This document shows, one piece after another, positions 1-5,361 of a stretch of DNA of 6,361 nt (positions are counted from its first letter, which is position 1; the number at the start of each line of letters is the position of its first letter). The position numbers were made by a program, and so were the translations under genes. Where the stretch lies: positions 1-6,361 of the forward strand of contig JAJYJL010000508.1 in the NCBI GenBank assembly GCA_021789565.1, in the 5' to 3' direction. This stretch comes from Acidobacteriota bacterium (lineage in GTDB: Bacteria; Acidobacteriota; Terriglobia; UBA7540). Below the pieces are notes generated by a model. That model did no database searches. It was not told where the DNA came from and worked only from the letters and a program-made list of their open reading frames with translations.

Positions 1-195
1 GCCGATCACGGCCGCGCCGATCGGAATCGTGAATTCGCCGAACCGGGCGGCGGGATCGCTGGGGCGCCTCCGCGGCACGAGCGCACCAGAGCCGATCACG
101 GCAACGGCAATCACGGCGGCACCAAAAAGCAGCGGCACTTTGAGCCAGCCCATCCCTGCCGGTCCTACCAGCTGGGAGGCCACACCGGTTGCCAT
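1..195 (-). CDS. N-terminal part of a membrane protein, runs off the left edge
   Basis: This is the start of a minus-strand gene whose remainder lies outside the window; 65 residues are visible. After a short lead (MATGVASQLVGPAGMG) comes a clear transmembrane helix at about residues 18-40, with the core VPLLFGAAVIAVAVIGSG. A basic Arg-rich turn (PRRRPSDPAAR) follows, and then a second hydrophobic stretch (FTIPIGAAVIG) begins at the edge. The turn is probably cytoplasmic by the positive-inside rule. Codon third positions are mostly G or C, as in a real gene. The start is uncertain: ATG at 195 has no good ribosome-binding site, ATG at 237 is in frame but also lacks one, and ATG at 153 has AGGA nine bases upstream. 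No family was recognised; it could be a transporter or a small multi-span protein. It points the same way as the large membrane protein upstream but is separated from it by about 450 bases. Confidence 0.55.
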   Translation of the reverse strand, partial: MATGVASQLVGPAGMGWLKVPLLFGAAVIAVAVIGSGALVPRRRPSDPAARFGEFTIPIGAAVIG

Positions 196-300
196 TACGG
201 ATCCGAACGGAAGGTTCGACCTGGGTCGGGAGGGCATTGTGCCACTTTACAGCAGCGTTCAAGCGTGTCTTGAGTCTCCCGTTCCTGGTGCCCCGGCAAT

Positions 301-435
301 CTATGACGCCTGATCACCAAATGGATGACGCTCGCCGCCGGCGCCAGCAAAGAGCCCCTGGGGTTTCCCTCCCTCGTAGTACAGAGTCTCGCCGTCGTGC
401 TCCACAAAGCCCGTCCGGCACGACAGTTGGTCAGC
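301..435 (-). pseudogene. Alpha/beta hydrolase N-terminal remnant
   Basis: A 44-codon open stretch, bounded by TAG at 438-436 and TAG at 303-301, encodes a segment that reads like the beginning of an alpha/beta hydrolase. TGFVEHDGETLYYE matches the opening strands of that family (…V..DG..LYYE…). LFAGAGGERHPFGDQA matches the following strand and oxyanion-hole turn, usually L(L/F)(I/L).G.GG. The linker between them looks a few residues short. The nucleophile elbow (G-x-S-x-G), catalytic acid and histidine are all absent. There is no start codon with a ribosome-binding site. A functional family member is typically about 250-300 residues. I infer a decayed, truncated gene copy; a chance resemblance of 44 residues is possible. 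The resemblance was recognised from memory of the family, not by a search. Confidence 0.35.
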
Positions 436-436
436 C

Positions 437-462
437 TACGCGTACGGGTACGGATACGGATA
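437..462. repeat. Hexamer microrepeat TACGNN
   Basis: TACG recurs at 437, 443, 449 and 455, each six bases apart, followed by a final TA at 461. The filler bases are CG, GG, GA and GA. It lies in the gene-poor gap just upstream of the hydrolase remnant. Nothing links it to a function; it is most likely slippage-generated. Confidence 0.6.
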
Positions 463-643
463 ACTAAGGGCAGTCCCTCGACTCCCACCGCGGCGGCAAA
501 GGCCACGTGCACGCCTCAGCCCGTGATGCGGGTGGGCGATCTTCCAGGGAAGAAGGCGCCGTTCCTGGCGGGAAATCGGCCACGTCTCCTAGACGACGAA
601 AGACGCCACCCAAATCGGAACCTCTTGACACCTACGCGACTCT

Positions 644-2509
644 TCACTCGATCGTCGGTAGCGCTGTGTCGTCTTCCTGGAGGTTTTCCGCAACGTCGCC
701 CGTCGACTTCTTGAAGCGGAAGAAGGCCCACATCCCCACCGATATGGCCGCGAATAGTACAAACAGAATTACTGTCGCGGCCCAGGACCTGCTGCTCTCA
801 GCGCCGAGATGGGGATTGACTAAAACCGTAAACAGGAGGCCTAGGTTTGCAAGTTCGACCGCGCCCCACCACCACCTGTTCCATTCCCATATGCGCTGGC
901 CCGGGAAGAAGTGCAGTGGAATTGCAGAAAAAGTGGCTGCAACAATGCCAGCGATGAAAACGTTGTAGCAGAGGTCAGCGATGAAGTACCCAACTGAGCC
1001 ATGGATGGCCGCACCAGCGCCGAGCAAGGGCCACCACACTATCCAAGCGAGCAGGGCCACCAAGGCAGTCGTTTCGACGCCGATCACCGCGGCGTGGCCG
1101 CCAGCTTTCGTATCGACCTCGGCAAAGTAAACGGCGATAATGAATCCGTATAGATATCCGGGCTCAAAATGCGAAAACCGCGAGACGACGACGCACGCCG
1201 CGGCAATAGCCAGTCCCATGGGAAATGCTTTCACCTGGAACCGCGCGCCAAGTCCTCGCTTCCGCCGATATGCGACTAGCGCGAAGCCGGGAAGCACGAT
1301 GAGAATTAATAGCGCGGCAGCGACAGCTGCAAGATTCAGCCAGAACCGCTCGCTGGAGAGCGGCGCCTGGTCAAGGAATGCATCCAATGCTACGCCAACG
1401 GTAAACACGCCTCCCAGACCCACCCACCGGATCGGGGCACTTACCCCAATGCGGCTTGACTCGGGGGCGGCTAGATTCTCAAATCCGATCGACGCCTTCC
1501 CCACTCGCTCCGGCAGGTCACGTCGGGCCGATCTTCGCACAACATAACGATTCCGGAACGCTCTTACTATTCGGCGTCTCCACTCGACAATCGCTTCATA
1601 ATTGTCTTCGAGCGTGTGGTTGAAAAGTTGAGACGGGAAGCTGACGAAAAGCAGTCCTCCGGCAGCAAGCCCCAGATTCCCCGCGTCATGACTCAAGGAC
1701 GAGAACAAGCGGCTGACGGTGTACCTGTAGGGTGGGGCGGCGCCGAGCGGCGAAGTTCCCACGCTTCTTGCGGGTGGAGGTTTTGGCTCCCCTTTCCCGG
1801 TGGACACCGGGGTGGACACCGGTGGGCTCGATGCGGGAGTCGAACCTGTTGAGGCCGTTGGCTGGCCCCCGCCGACGCCTGGGAAGGGGATAGTCGGGAG
1901 AACGTAATAGATGCCGGGCTGCGCAATTGCTTGGACGGTGAACGCGGCTGTCCAGGTTTCACCGCTGATGCTCGCGTAGGTATCGACGTACCCGGAGACG
2001 CTGCTGAGTTCTGCAGACAACATGAGTCGCATGGGCAGCGTCTGCTCGAGGGGTGGTGCTGGCCATCCTGCTGGACGTCGACCTTCAAAGACGCGCCATC
2101 CGCCCGGCACAGGCCCGCTCAGGGTAACGACGGAGCTTGGTGCGCCCGAGGCGGGCTGCATTGAGAAACTCGATGTGGCACCCTGCACCGCGACGCACGT
2201 TGGCGGGTAGTCGGTACTCGGCACTGTGCCCAATACCCCGGTCAAGTTTTCGAGGGAGATGCTCCCATTTCCGGGCACTGAGAAGAATCGCGCGGCAAAG
2301 ACGGTGGAACCGCCGCCAGCGCTGAGCGTCGTCAATGAAGGATCGGTGTAGAAGCCAGCCGGGACCTGCGCCATGAGCCCCGATGTCGTACAGCTGGGAA
2401 GGCTGCTGCCGATTGCGGGGCTCGAATCCACTACGAGCCCCAGCAATCCTGCACAAAGCGCGGTGGCGCCCACACCCATGATGATGTACCGGCGAAAAAT
2501 TCGAAACAA
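644..2509 (-). CDS. Large multi-spanning membrane protein with exported N-terminal domain (FGLLP-motif-like)
   Basis: About 621 residues. A basic signal-anchor (MFRIFRRYII…, hydrophobic core to about residue 27) leads into an exported domain of about 190 residues with two cysteines (C40, C105). A Ser/Thr/Pro-rich linker follows (about 215-259). The motif FPSQLFNHTLEDNYEAI (291-307) and an Arg-rich cytoplasmic arm come next, then about eight transmembrane helices: roughly 360-379, 389-414, 428-445, 452-464, 473-497, 508-530, 546-564 and 577-597. FSAIPLHFFPG (527-537) occupies the place where I recall FGLLP-type residues in an actinobacterial family annotated as 'FGLLP motif-containing membrane protein', whose members also carry an ELFN.TLE.NY-like motif; this assignment is from memory. 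The function of that family is unknown. TTG at 2509 is preferred because GGAGG lies nine bases upstream and the product then begins as a classic signal peptide. TTG 2581 and ATG 2479 are alternatives. It is probably co-transcribed with the lipoprotein gene 164 bases upstream. Confidence 0.85.
   Translation of the reverse strand: MFRIFRRYIIMGVGATALCAGLLGLVVDSSPAIGSSLPSCTTSGLMAQVPAGFYTDPSLTTLSAGGGSTVFAARFFSVPGNGSISLENLTGVLGTVPSTDYPPTCVAVQGATSSFSMQPASGAPSSVVTLSGPVPGGWRVFEGRRPAGWPAPPLEQTLPMRLMLSAELSSVSGYVDTYASISGETWTAAFTVQAIAQPGIYYVLPTIPFPGVGGGQPTASTGSTPASSPPVSTPVSTGKGEPKPPPARSVGTSPLGAAPPYRYTVSRLFSSLSHDAGNLGLAAGGLLFVSFPSQLFNHTLEDNYEAIVEWRRRIVRAFRNRYVVRRSARRDLPERVGKASIGFENLAAPESSRIGVSAPIRWVGLGGVFTVGVALDAFLDQAPLSSERFWLNLAAVAAALLILIVLPGFALVAYRRKRGLGARFQVKAFPMGLAIAAACVVVSRFSHFEPGYLYGFIIAVYFAEVDTKAGGHAAVIGVETTALVALLAWIVWWPLLGAGAAIHGSVGYFIADLCYNVFIAGIVAATFSAIPLHFFPGQRIWEWNRWWWGAVELANLGLLFTVLVNPHLGAESSRSWAATVILFVLFAAISVGMWAFFRFKKSTGDVAENLQEDDTALPTIE
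1799..1822. repeat. Tandem 12-base duplication inside the Pro/Ser linker
   Basis: GGTGGACACCGG occurs twice back to back (1799-1810 and 1811-1822) within the membrane-protein gene. On the coding strand it yields the repeated VSTP/VSTG in the low-complexity linker between the exported domain and the membrane part. It keeps frame, as expected for linker length variation by slippage. Confidence 0.7.
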
Positions 2510-2518
2510 ATCTGTGGC

Positions 2519-2523
2519 CCTCC
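2519..2523 (-). promoter_or_regulatory. Ribosome-binding site deciding the TTG start of the membrane protein
   Basis: On the minus strand GGAGG is followed by nine bases and then TTG at 2509. Neither the longer TTG start at 2581 nor the internal ATG at 2479 has a comparable site, so this site supports a start 24 codons inside the longest open frame. Confidence 0.6.
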
Positions 2524-2587
2524 AGGCGTCGATTGGTCTGCCTGTCCTTCGAAGGCGCGGAAACCGCTCGTGCTGGATCAACGGCGG

Positions 2588-2640
2588 CCGGAATTCCCCG
2601 CGCCGTGCGGTCGCAGAGAATGAGCAGTGAAGAATTCCGG
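2588..2640. repeat. Nine-base inverted repeat around GAATTC in the intergenic gap
   Basis: CCGGAATTC (2588-2596) and GAATTCCGG (2632-2640) are perfect inverted copies separated by 35 bases, in the gap between the lipoprotein and membrane-protein genes. They could form a long-loop stem in the transcript or be paired protein-binding sites. No function can be assigned. Confidence 0.5.
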
Positions 2641-2649
2641 GAGTTCGCC

Positions 2650-2690
2650 GCGCTGCATGCTCAAACCGGTCGCCTAGGCTGATGCAGCGC
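2650..2690 (-). terminator. Stem-loop spanning the lipoprotein stop codon (terminator-like, no T-run)
   Basis: GCGCTGCAT (2650-2658) and ATGCAGCGC (2682-2690) form a perfect nine-base stem with a 23-base loop. The upstream arm encodes part of the last residues of the lipoprotein, and the stop codon (2674-2676) sits in the loop. There is no T-tract after it in the direction of transcription, so it is not a classic intrinsic terminator. It could attenuate read-through into the membrane-protein gene or stabilise the upstream message. Confidence 0.35.
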
Positions 2691-3399
2691 TATTGCCGGC
2701 GGGGCATGAAGTTACCTCTTGCGCCATTTCACCGAGAACCTTCCACCCTTGTGGCGTTAGCTCCTCCGATACCGTCAACCGCGCCGGCCCGGCGTAGCCC
2801 ACTAAGCCAGACACGGGCTTACCGGTCGCCTTGTACTCGGCATGCGCAGTGTCGACCAGGCAGAGAACCACACTGGCTGTCTGAGTTCCCAGACTTGTGT
2901 TAGTAGTCGGTTGCTGTTGAATCGAGAACCACGCCGGCATCGCCCCAGATGGGTCCGCGACGTTCGCGCCAGATACAATCACCATGCCCTGACTGTACAT
3001 CTGCTCGGTAGAACTCTCGAATGGCGCGATATCTGCCGAAATATAGTATGTGCCGAACTCACTGAGCTGTTGCGCAGAGTACTTTCCAGTGGAATCGGGA
3101 ATGAGACTCGCAGCGACTACGGCCATCTTTGCTATATAGACAAGTTGCTGGTCGATAGCCGAACCGGTTCCAACCCAGGCGCCGTTCTTAAAGCCCGGCG
3201 GGACCTTCGGGGCGCCAGTAGTCGTGGGTGCAGCGGTTGCCTCGGGAGCGGAAGTCGTGGAAGCTTTCGCAGTGGCGCTTGCCCCGGCGGAGCCACAGGC
3301 AGCCAGCGTAACGCCGGCAAACAGTAGAAGGACTCTCCTGGTCGGGCCATCACCGATGGTCCGTGACCCGTCTTGCGGTTTCCTGCTTTTCGCACTCAT
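2674..3399 (-). CDS. Secreted lipoprotein, function unknown
   Basis: 241 residues. The N-terminus is basic (KSRK, RR at 21-22), then hydrophobic (VLLLFAGVT), and ends in a lipobox LAAC with the cysteine at residue 35. That indicates lipid modification and anchoring on the outer face of the cytoplasmic membrane. A low-complexity Ala/Thr/Ser/Pro spacer (about 36-67) leads to a compact domain of about 170 residues with two further cysteines (C170, C222) that could form a disulfide. No catalytic motif is visible and I do not recognise the family. ATG at 3399 is chosen because AGGAG lies eight bases upstream and the signal peptide begins there. The frame stays open 137 codons further upstream, but that part looks unlike a secreted N-terminus. 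A weak promoter candidate (TTGACC at 3467-3462 with CCCAAT 17 bases on) lies just upstream. The large membrane protein follows in the same direction. Confidence 0.8.
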   Translation of the reverse strand: MSAKSRKPQDGSRTIGDGPTRRVLLLFAGVTLAACGSAGASATAKASTTSAPEATAAPTTTGAPKVPPGFKNGAWVGTGSAIDQQLVYIAKMAVVAASLIPDSTGKYSAQQLSEFGTYYISADIAPFESSTEQMYSQGMVIVSGANVADPSGAMPAWFSIQQQPTTNTSLGTQTASVVLCLVDTAHAEYKATGKPVSGLVGYAGPARLTVSEELTPQGWKVLGEMAQEVTSCPAGNSAASA

Positions 3400-3770
3400 T
3401 GTTTTTTCTCCTATCGTGAAGTATGTCGGTCCGTAGCGATTGGGCTCATGTGAGGGAACGAGGTCAATTGCGCACAGGTCGCCAATGCCATTCCTCCGAG
3501 ATGCCTCGCCGTGGCAGGTAGGGGATGTTCGTGACCACATGGAACGAGCAGAATCCTCCGTCGGTGGCCCCTCGAAAAGGCCATTTACACCAACCGTGAC
3601 CCCCGACGCTGTGATCGCTCCGTTTATTGATGGCTCGCCCATTGGGGCGCAAAGATCCGAAACTGCCGGGGCAGGTGGAACGGGCACTTCAGTGGGCGAG
3701 CAAGCTGGATTTAATGCCAACCCAATGGTCGAGTCGAAGGAGGCGGCCTGAGTCGGCAAACGGCCAAGGA
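3400..3770. other. Intergenic stretch with an open but unconvincing frame
   Basis: These 371 bases separate the 167-residue gene from the lipoprotein gene. The lipoprotein frame stays open across it (from TTG 3810), and a plus-strand frame of similar quality (3440-3751) overlaps it. Third-position GC does not favour either, and neither has a ribosome-binding site. The minus-strand translation includes INGAITASGVTVGVNG, which looks protein-like, so decayed coding sequence is possible. Otherwise it would be leader and promoter DNA for the lipoprotein. Confidence 0.4.
3408..3412 (-). promoter_or_regulatory. Ribosome-binding site of the lipoprotein gene
   Basis: AGGAG on the minus strand, eight A-rich bases before ATG at 3399. 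It fixes the start at the signal peptide and argues against the longer open frame reaching 3810. Confidence 0.75.
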
Positions 3771-4274
3771 TCATCGCGCTGCTGCTTTCGCCGGCGCGGA
3801 GGCGGTGCAAATGGCCATCTCACGGCTCGGGCACTGGTTACCGGAGCCCGACTTGCCGGAAGACCAGGCAATGTGCTCACTTTTGCACCAGGAACCGGAG
3901 GCACTGGCAGGAGCGCAGTCTCCGTCTCCACCACCAAGACCGTCTCCTCGCACAAACACGTAGCTGCGGTCAGCGGTGCCCTGCGTGCCGGCGGGATCCG
4001 TGGCGGCAATGGCGAATGGAAACTGAAAACGGCCTGTGACAACCCTCTCGCGGTTGGCCACAACCAAGAGATGTTCCATTCCCGACAACGAGAAACGACT
4101 AGTAGGCAGCGCAAGCGACAATAAGTCCTCCGGCGAGCCCGCACAGCCGATCGCTTGAAGTGCCCAAGACGCGTGAGTTATACAGGGGGCGCTCTGTGCA
4201 ATGCAATCGGGACCGTAGCCGGGATTCCCCATGAGGTTCGAAGCCAATGCCTCCACAAGCGCGGGACTAGCCAT
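3771..4274 (-). CDS. Unrecognised 167-residue protein with seven cysteines
   Basis: I do not recognise a family. The gene is supported by an excellent ribosome-binding site (AGGAGG, nine bases before ATG 4274), an ATG start and steady codon usage. The N-terminal half (MASPALVEALASNLMGNPGYG…) mixes short helices with Gly/Pro turns and three cysteines (24, 31, 44). A central hydrophobic strand follows (VTGRFQFPFAIAATDPAG, about 79-96). The C-terminal half is Gly/Ser-rich with four cysteines (120, 130, 148, 156), e.g. GDGDC and NQCPSREMAIC. There is no signal peptide or membrane helix from this start; a longer open frame to 4364 adds only Arg-rich sequence. Cysteine spacing does not fit a standard zinc ribbon and could reflect disulfides or metal binding. 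It lies upstream of the lipoprotein gene on the same strand (371 bases apart). A truncated or domesticated fragment is an alternative. Confidence 0.55.
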   Translation of the reverse strand: MASPALVEALASNLMGNPGYGPDCIAQSAPCITHASWALQAIGCAGSPEDLLSLALPTSRFSLSGMEHLLVVANRERVVTGRFQFPFAIAATDPAGTQGTADRSYVFVRGDGLGGGDGDCAPASASGSWCKSEHIAWSSGKSGSGNQCPSREMAICTASAPAKAAAR

Positions 4275-4283
4275 CGAGAGCCA

Positions 4284-4289
4284 CCTCCT
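4284..4289 (-). promoter_or_regulatory. Strong ribosome-binding site of the 167-residue gene
   Basis: A perfect AGGAGG on the minus strand, nine bases before ATG 4274. Just upstream on the same strand sits the palindrome GGGAGCTCCC (4299-4290). Its CTCC can pair with the GGAG of the site, so occlusion of the ribosome-binding site by local folding is possible. Confidence 0.65.
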
Positions 4290-4560
4290 GGGAGCTCCCG
4301 CGGCTCCGAGCATCAGGCTTCGCCCACGAAGCAGTAGCAAGCCGCGATGTCGCCAACTCTGCACGCTTCAATGGGGCGAATTGTACTAGTTTTCATTGCG
4401 CTGATCACGAGGCCATTCTTTCCGCATTGCACCATTTGAGTGAGATAGAGCGTGTCAGTTGAACACCTCCACCGTTGGAATCCTGTTTGTCATGTCGGAC
4501 AGCCTTCCTGCCTTCCCGATTACAACGAGTCCTCATGTCCCACGGATAACCTGGCAGACC

Positions 4561-4597
4561 TGGCCGACCACTCGTTACTGCCTCGTTACGTCGGCCA
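4561..4597. repeat. Stem-loop with nested direct repeats
   Basis: TGGCCGAC (4561-4568) and GTCGGCCA (4590-4597) are perfect eight-base inverted repeats. The 21-base loop contains CTCGTTAC twice (4571-4578 and 4582-4589), eleven bases apart. On the minus strand this lies immediately after the TATAAT at 4602-4597, so it would form the very 5' end of a transcript or overlap the start point. Confidence 0.6.
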
Positions 4598-4602
4598 TTA
4601 TA
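4597..4602 (-). promoter_or_regulatory. Candidate -10 box TATAAT
   Basis: A perfect TATAAT on the minus strand in an AT-rich island of an otherwise GC-rich window. The position 17 bases upstream reads GATAAA, a poor -35, so any activity would need an activator or an alternative sigma contact. The tandem dyads at 4635-4670 lie upstream in the activator position. Confidence 0.4.
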
Positions 4603-4634
4603 AACCAATTCTTTAGCGATTTATCGGACTAATT

Positions 4635-4670
4635 ACTACTCTCATAGTTGATAAATACTACTTTGGTAGT
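4635..4670. promoter_or_regulatory. Two tandem 14-base operator-like dyads
   Basis: ACTACTTTGGTAGT (4657-4670) is a perfect ACTAC-N4-GTAGT dyad. ACTACTCTCATAGT (4635-4648) is the same dyad with one mismatch. Their centres are 22 bases apart, about two helical turns, so two bound dimers would lie on one DNA face. This arrangement is typical of repressor or activator binding. ACTA/TAGT-type half-sites recall BlaI/MecI-type or MarR-type operators, but I cannot assign a regulator, and none is encoded next to it. Confidence 0.5.
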
Positions 4671-4802
4671 GACTCATCACCATGCCCGCCCGCCTTCAGG
4701 GCCCGTTACTAAACTGAGGCTCTAACGCGGGAAACACCCATAAGGCACCCCGGTCGAGGTCAAAGGGGCACAAACGCCGCTTGTGCACGTGCACATCCTC
4801 GG

Positions 4803-5270
4803 TTGTTCTCCGGCACGTCCAACGGTGATCGCGGAGAGCCAGCTCGCCTTCGTAGAAGACCTTTCGCCCAACCCACCCGACCTCGGTCCAGCCCGCAACG
4901 ACTGACGGCCCGCCAGGTTGAGATAGAGAAGAAGGGCAAAAAGCAAGGAACTGGACGAGGGAGGCCGGTTACCGCAGAAACCCTCACACTGCACCACGGG
5001 GAAATCGTCAAGCGAACGCGCGTATCGTCGCCACTCGAGGTGGGCAATGCCATGGTGGCGTGGACCCGGGAGAAAGCGGCAGCTATCGCTGAAGAGGAGT
5101 TAAGCGCGATCGTCCATCTTGACCTGGAGGTACTCATTTGTCCGGTGCAACTCAGCCCCAGAGCTATGGACCAGTTCAGGACCGCAAAAATAACAGTCCG
5201 TGCGGCAGCTGAAGCCAAGATGCGCCAACCGCGGGCTTCGCTTCCGCAAATACTTCTACTTCCGCGGTGA
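4803..5270 (+). pseudogene. Possible decayed gene with a faint RadC/MPN-like segment
   Basis: An open plus-strand frame (TTG at 4803, stop 5268-5270) without a ribosome-binding site. The first 35 residues are Arg/Pro-rich and look non-coding. The middle is more protein-like: RQVEIEKKGKKQGTGRGR, then VSSPLEVGNAMVAWT and an acidic helix ending in EELSAIVHLDLEVLI. That layout (S-P-x-x-V, then helix, then E-x-x-x-(V/I)-hydrophobic-L-D) resembles the opening of the RadC/MPN domain. However, the diagnostic H-x-H-P-x-G metal site and acidic residues never follow; the frame ends in unrelated sequence. Another frame (4744-4893, including VHVHILGC and IAESQLAFVEDL) is also protein-like, consistent with a frameshifted relic. 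The homology is tentative and the whole stretch may be non-functional. Confidence 0.25.
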
Positions 5271-5361
5271 TGACAGCCTCAGGGTTCCGACCTCGTGTGA
5301 GCGTGTCAGTCGACCCTGACGTCGGCGCGACTCTCCGGCATGGCCGGTTCGAAAGCACACG
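5270..5361 (+). pseudogene. Ribbon-helix-helix (CopG-like) N-terminal remnant
   Basis: From ATG 5270 the plus strand encodes MTASGFRPRVSVSVDPDVGATLR. RVSVSVDPDV is typical of the DNA-contacting beta strand and the start of helix A in ribbon-helix-helix repressors and antitoxins. After about 24 residues the resemblance is lost, and the frame runs into the 3' end of the TetR gene on the other strand (stop at 5362). The second helix is therefore missing. There is no ribosome-binding site. It is best read as a truncated fragment; with only about ten informative residues, chance is possible. Confidence 0.25.
5335..5347 (-). terminator. Short hairpin after the TetR gene
   Basis: CCGGC-ATG-GCCGG forms a five-base GC stem 15 bases downstream of the TetR stop on the minus strand. 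No T-run follows, so it is only a weak terminator candidate. A second small hairpin (GTCAG…CTGAC) lies further on, near 5306-5321. Confidence 0.25.

Larger units (their letters stand above)
196..643. other. Gene-poor stretch with decayed sequence
   Basis: This 448-base gap between two minus-strand membrane-protein genes holds no intact gene that I can support. The open frames crossing it on either strand are Arg-rich and lack family motifs or ribosome-binding sites. It does contain an alpha/beta-hydrolase-like fragment (301-435) and a short hexamer microrepeat (437-462), both listed separately. Downstream of the 644 stop, the only hairpin is CGTCT-CCT-AGACG at 583-595. It has no T-run, so it is too weak to call a terminator. 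Confidence 0.5.
4275..4743. other. Long leader and AT-rich control region
   Basis: About 470 bases without a convincing gene. A minus-strand open frame (4608-4405, about 67 residues) is basic and lacks a ribosome-binding site. The right-hand 120 bases (about 4595-4680) are markedly AT-rich compared with the rest and hold the dyads, the TATAAT and the stem-loop listed separately. If transcription of the 167-residue gene starts at that TATAAT, its leader would be about 310 bases long. A second -10-like TACAAT lies on the minus strand near 4385-4380. Confidence 0.45.

Noticed and set aside
1..102. Direct repeat GCCGATCACGGC at 1-12 and 91-102
   Set aside because: Both copies encode AVIG within hydrophobic segments of the same membrane protein, so codon and residue bias explains it.
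325..968. Plus-strand open frames across 325-714 and 507-968
   Set aside because: Arg/Pro-rich translations with no motif or ribosome-binding site, partly antisense to the well-supported membrane-protein gene.
1140..1547. Plus-strand open frame inside the membrane-protein gene
   Set aside because: Antisense shadow of transmembrane coding sequence; composition is unlike a real protein.
1693..2456. Alternative minus-strand frames overlapping the membrane-protein gene
   Set aside because: Same-strand out-of-frame shadows, rich in Arg, Ser and Pro.
3440..3751. Plus-strand frame of 103 codons starting with TTG
   Set aside because: No ribosome-binding site; the opposite strand is open too and codon statistics do not separate them.
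4405..4608. Minus-strand frame of 67 codons in the control region
   Set aside because: Basic, low-complexity product, no ribosome-binding site, overlaps the stem-loop and the TATAAT.
4722..5218. Minus-strand frames opposite the debris field
   Set aside because: Ser/Arg-rich translations without motifs; they appear to be antisense shadows of the plus-strand remnants.
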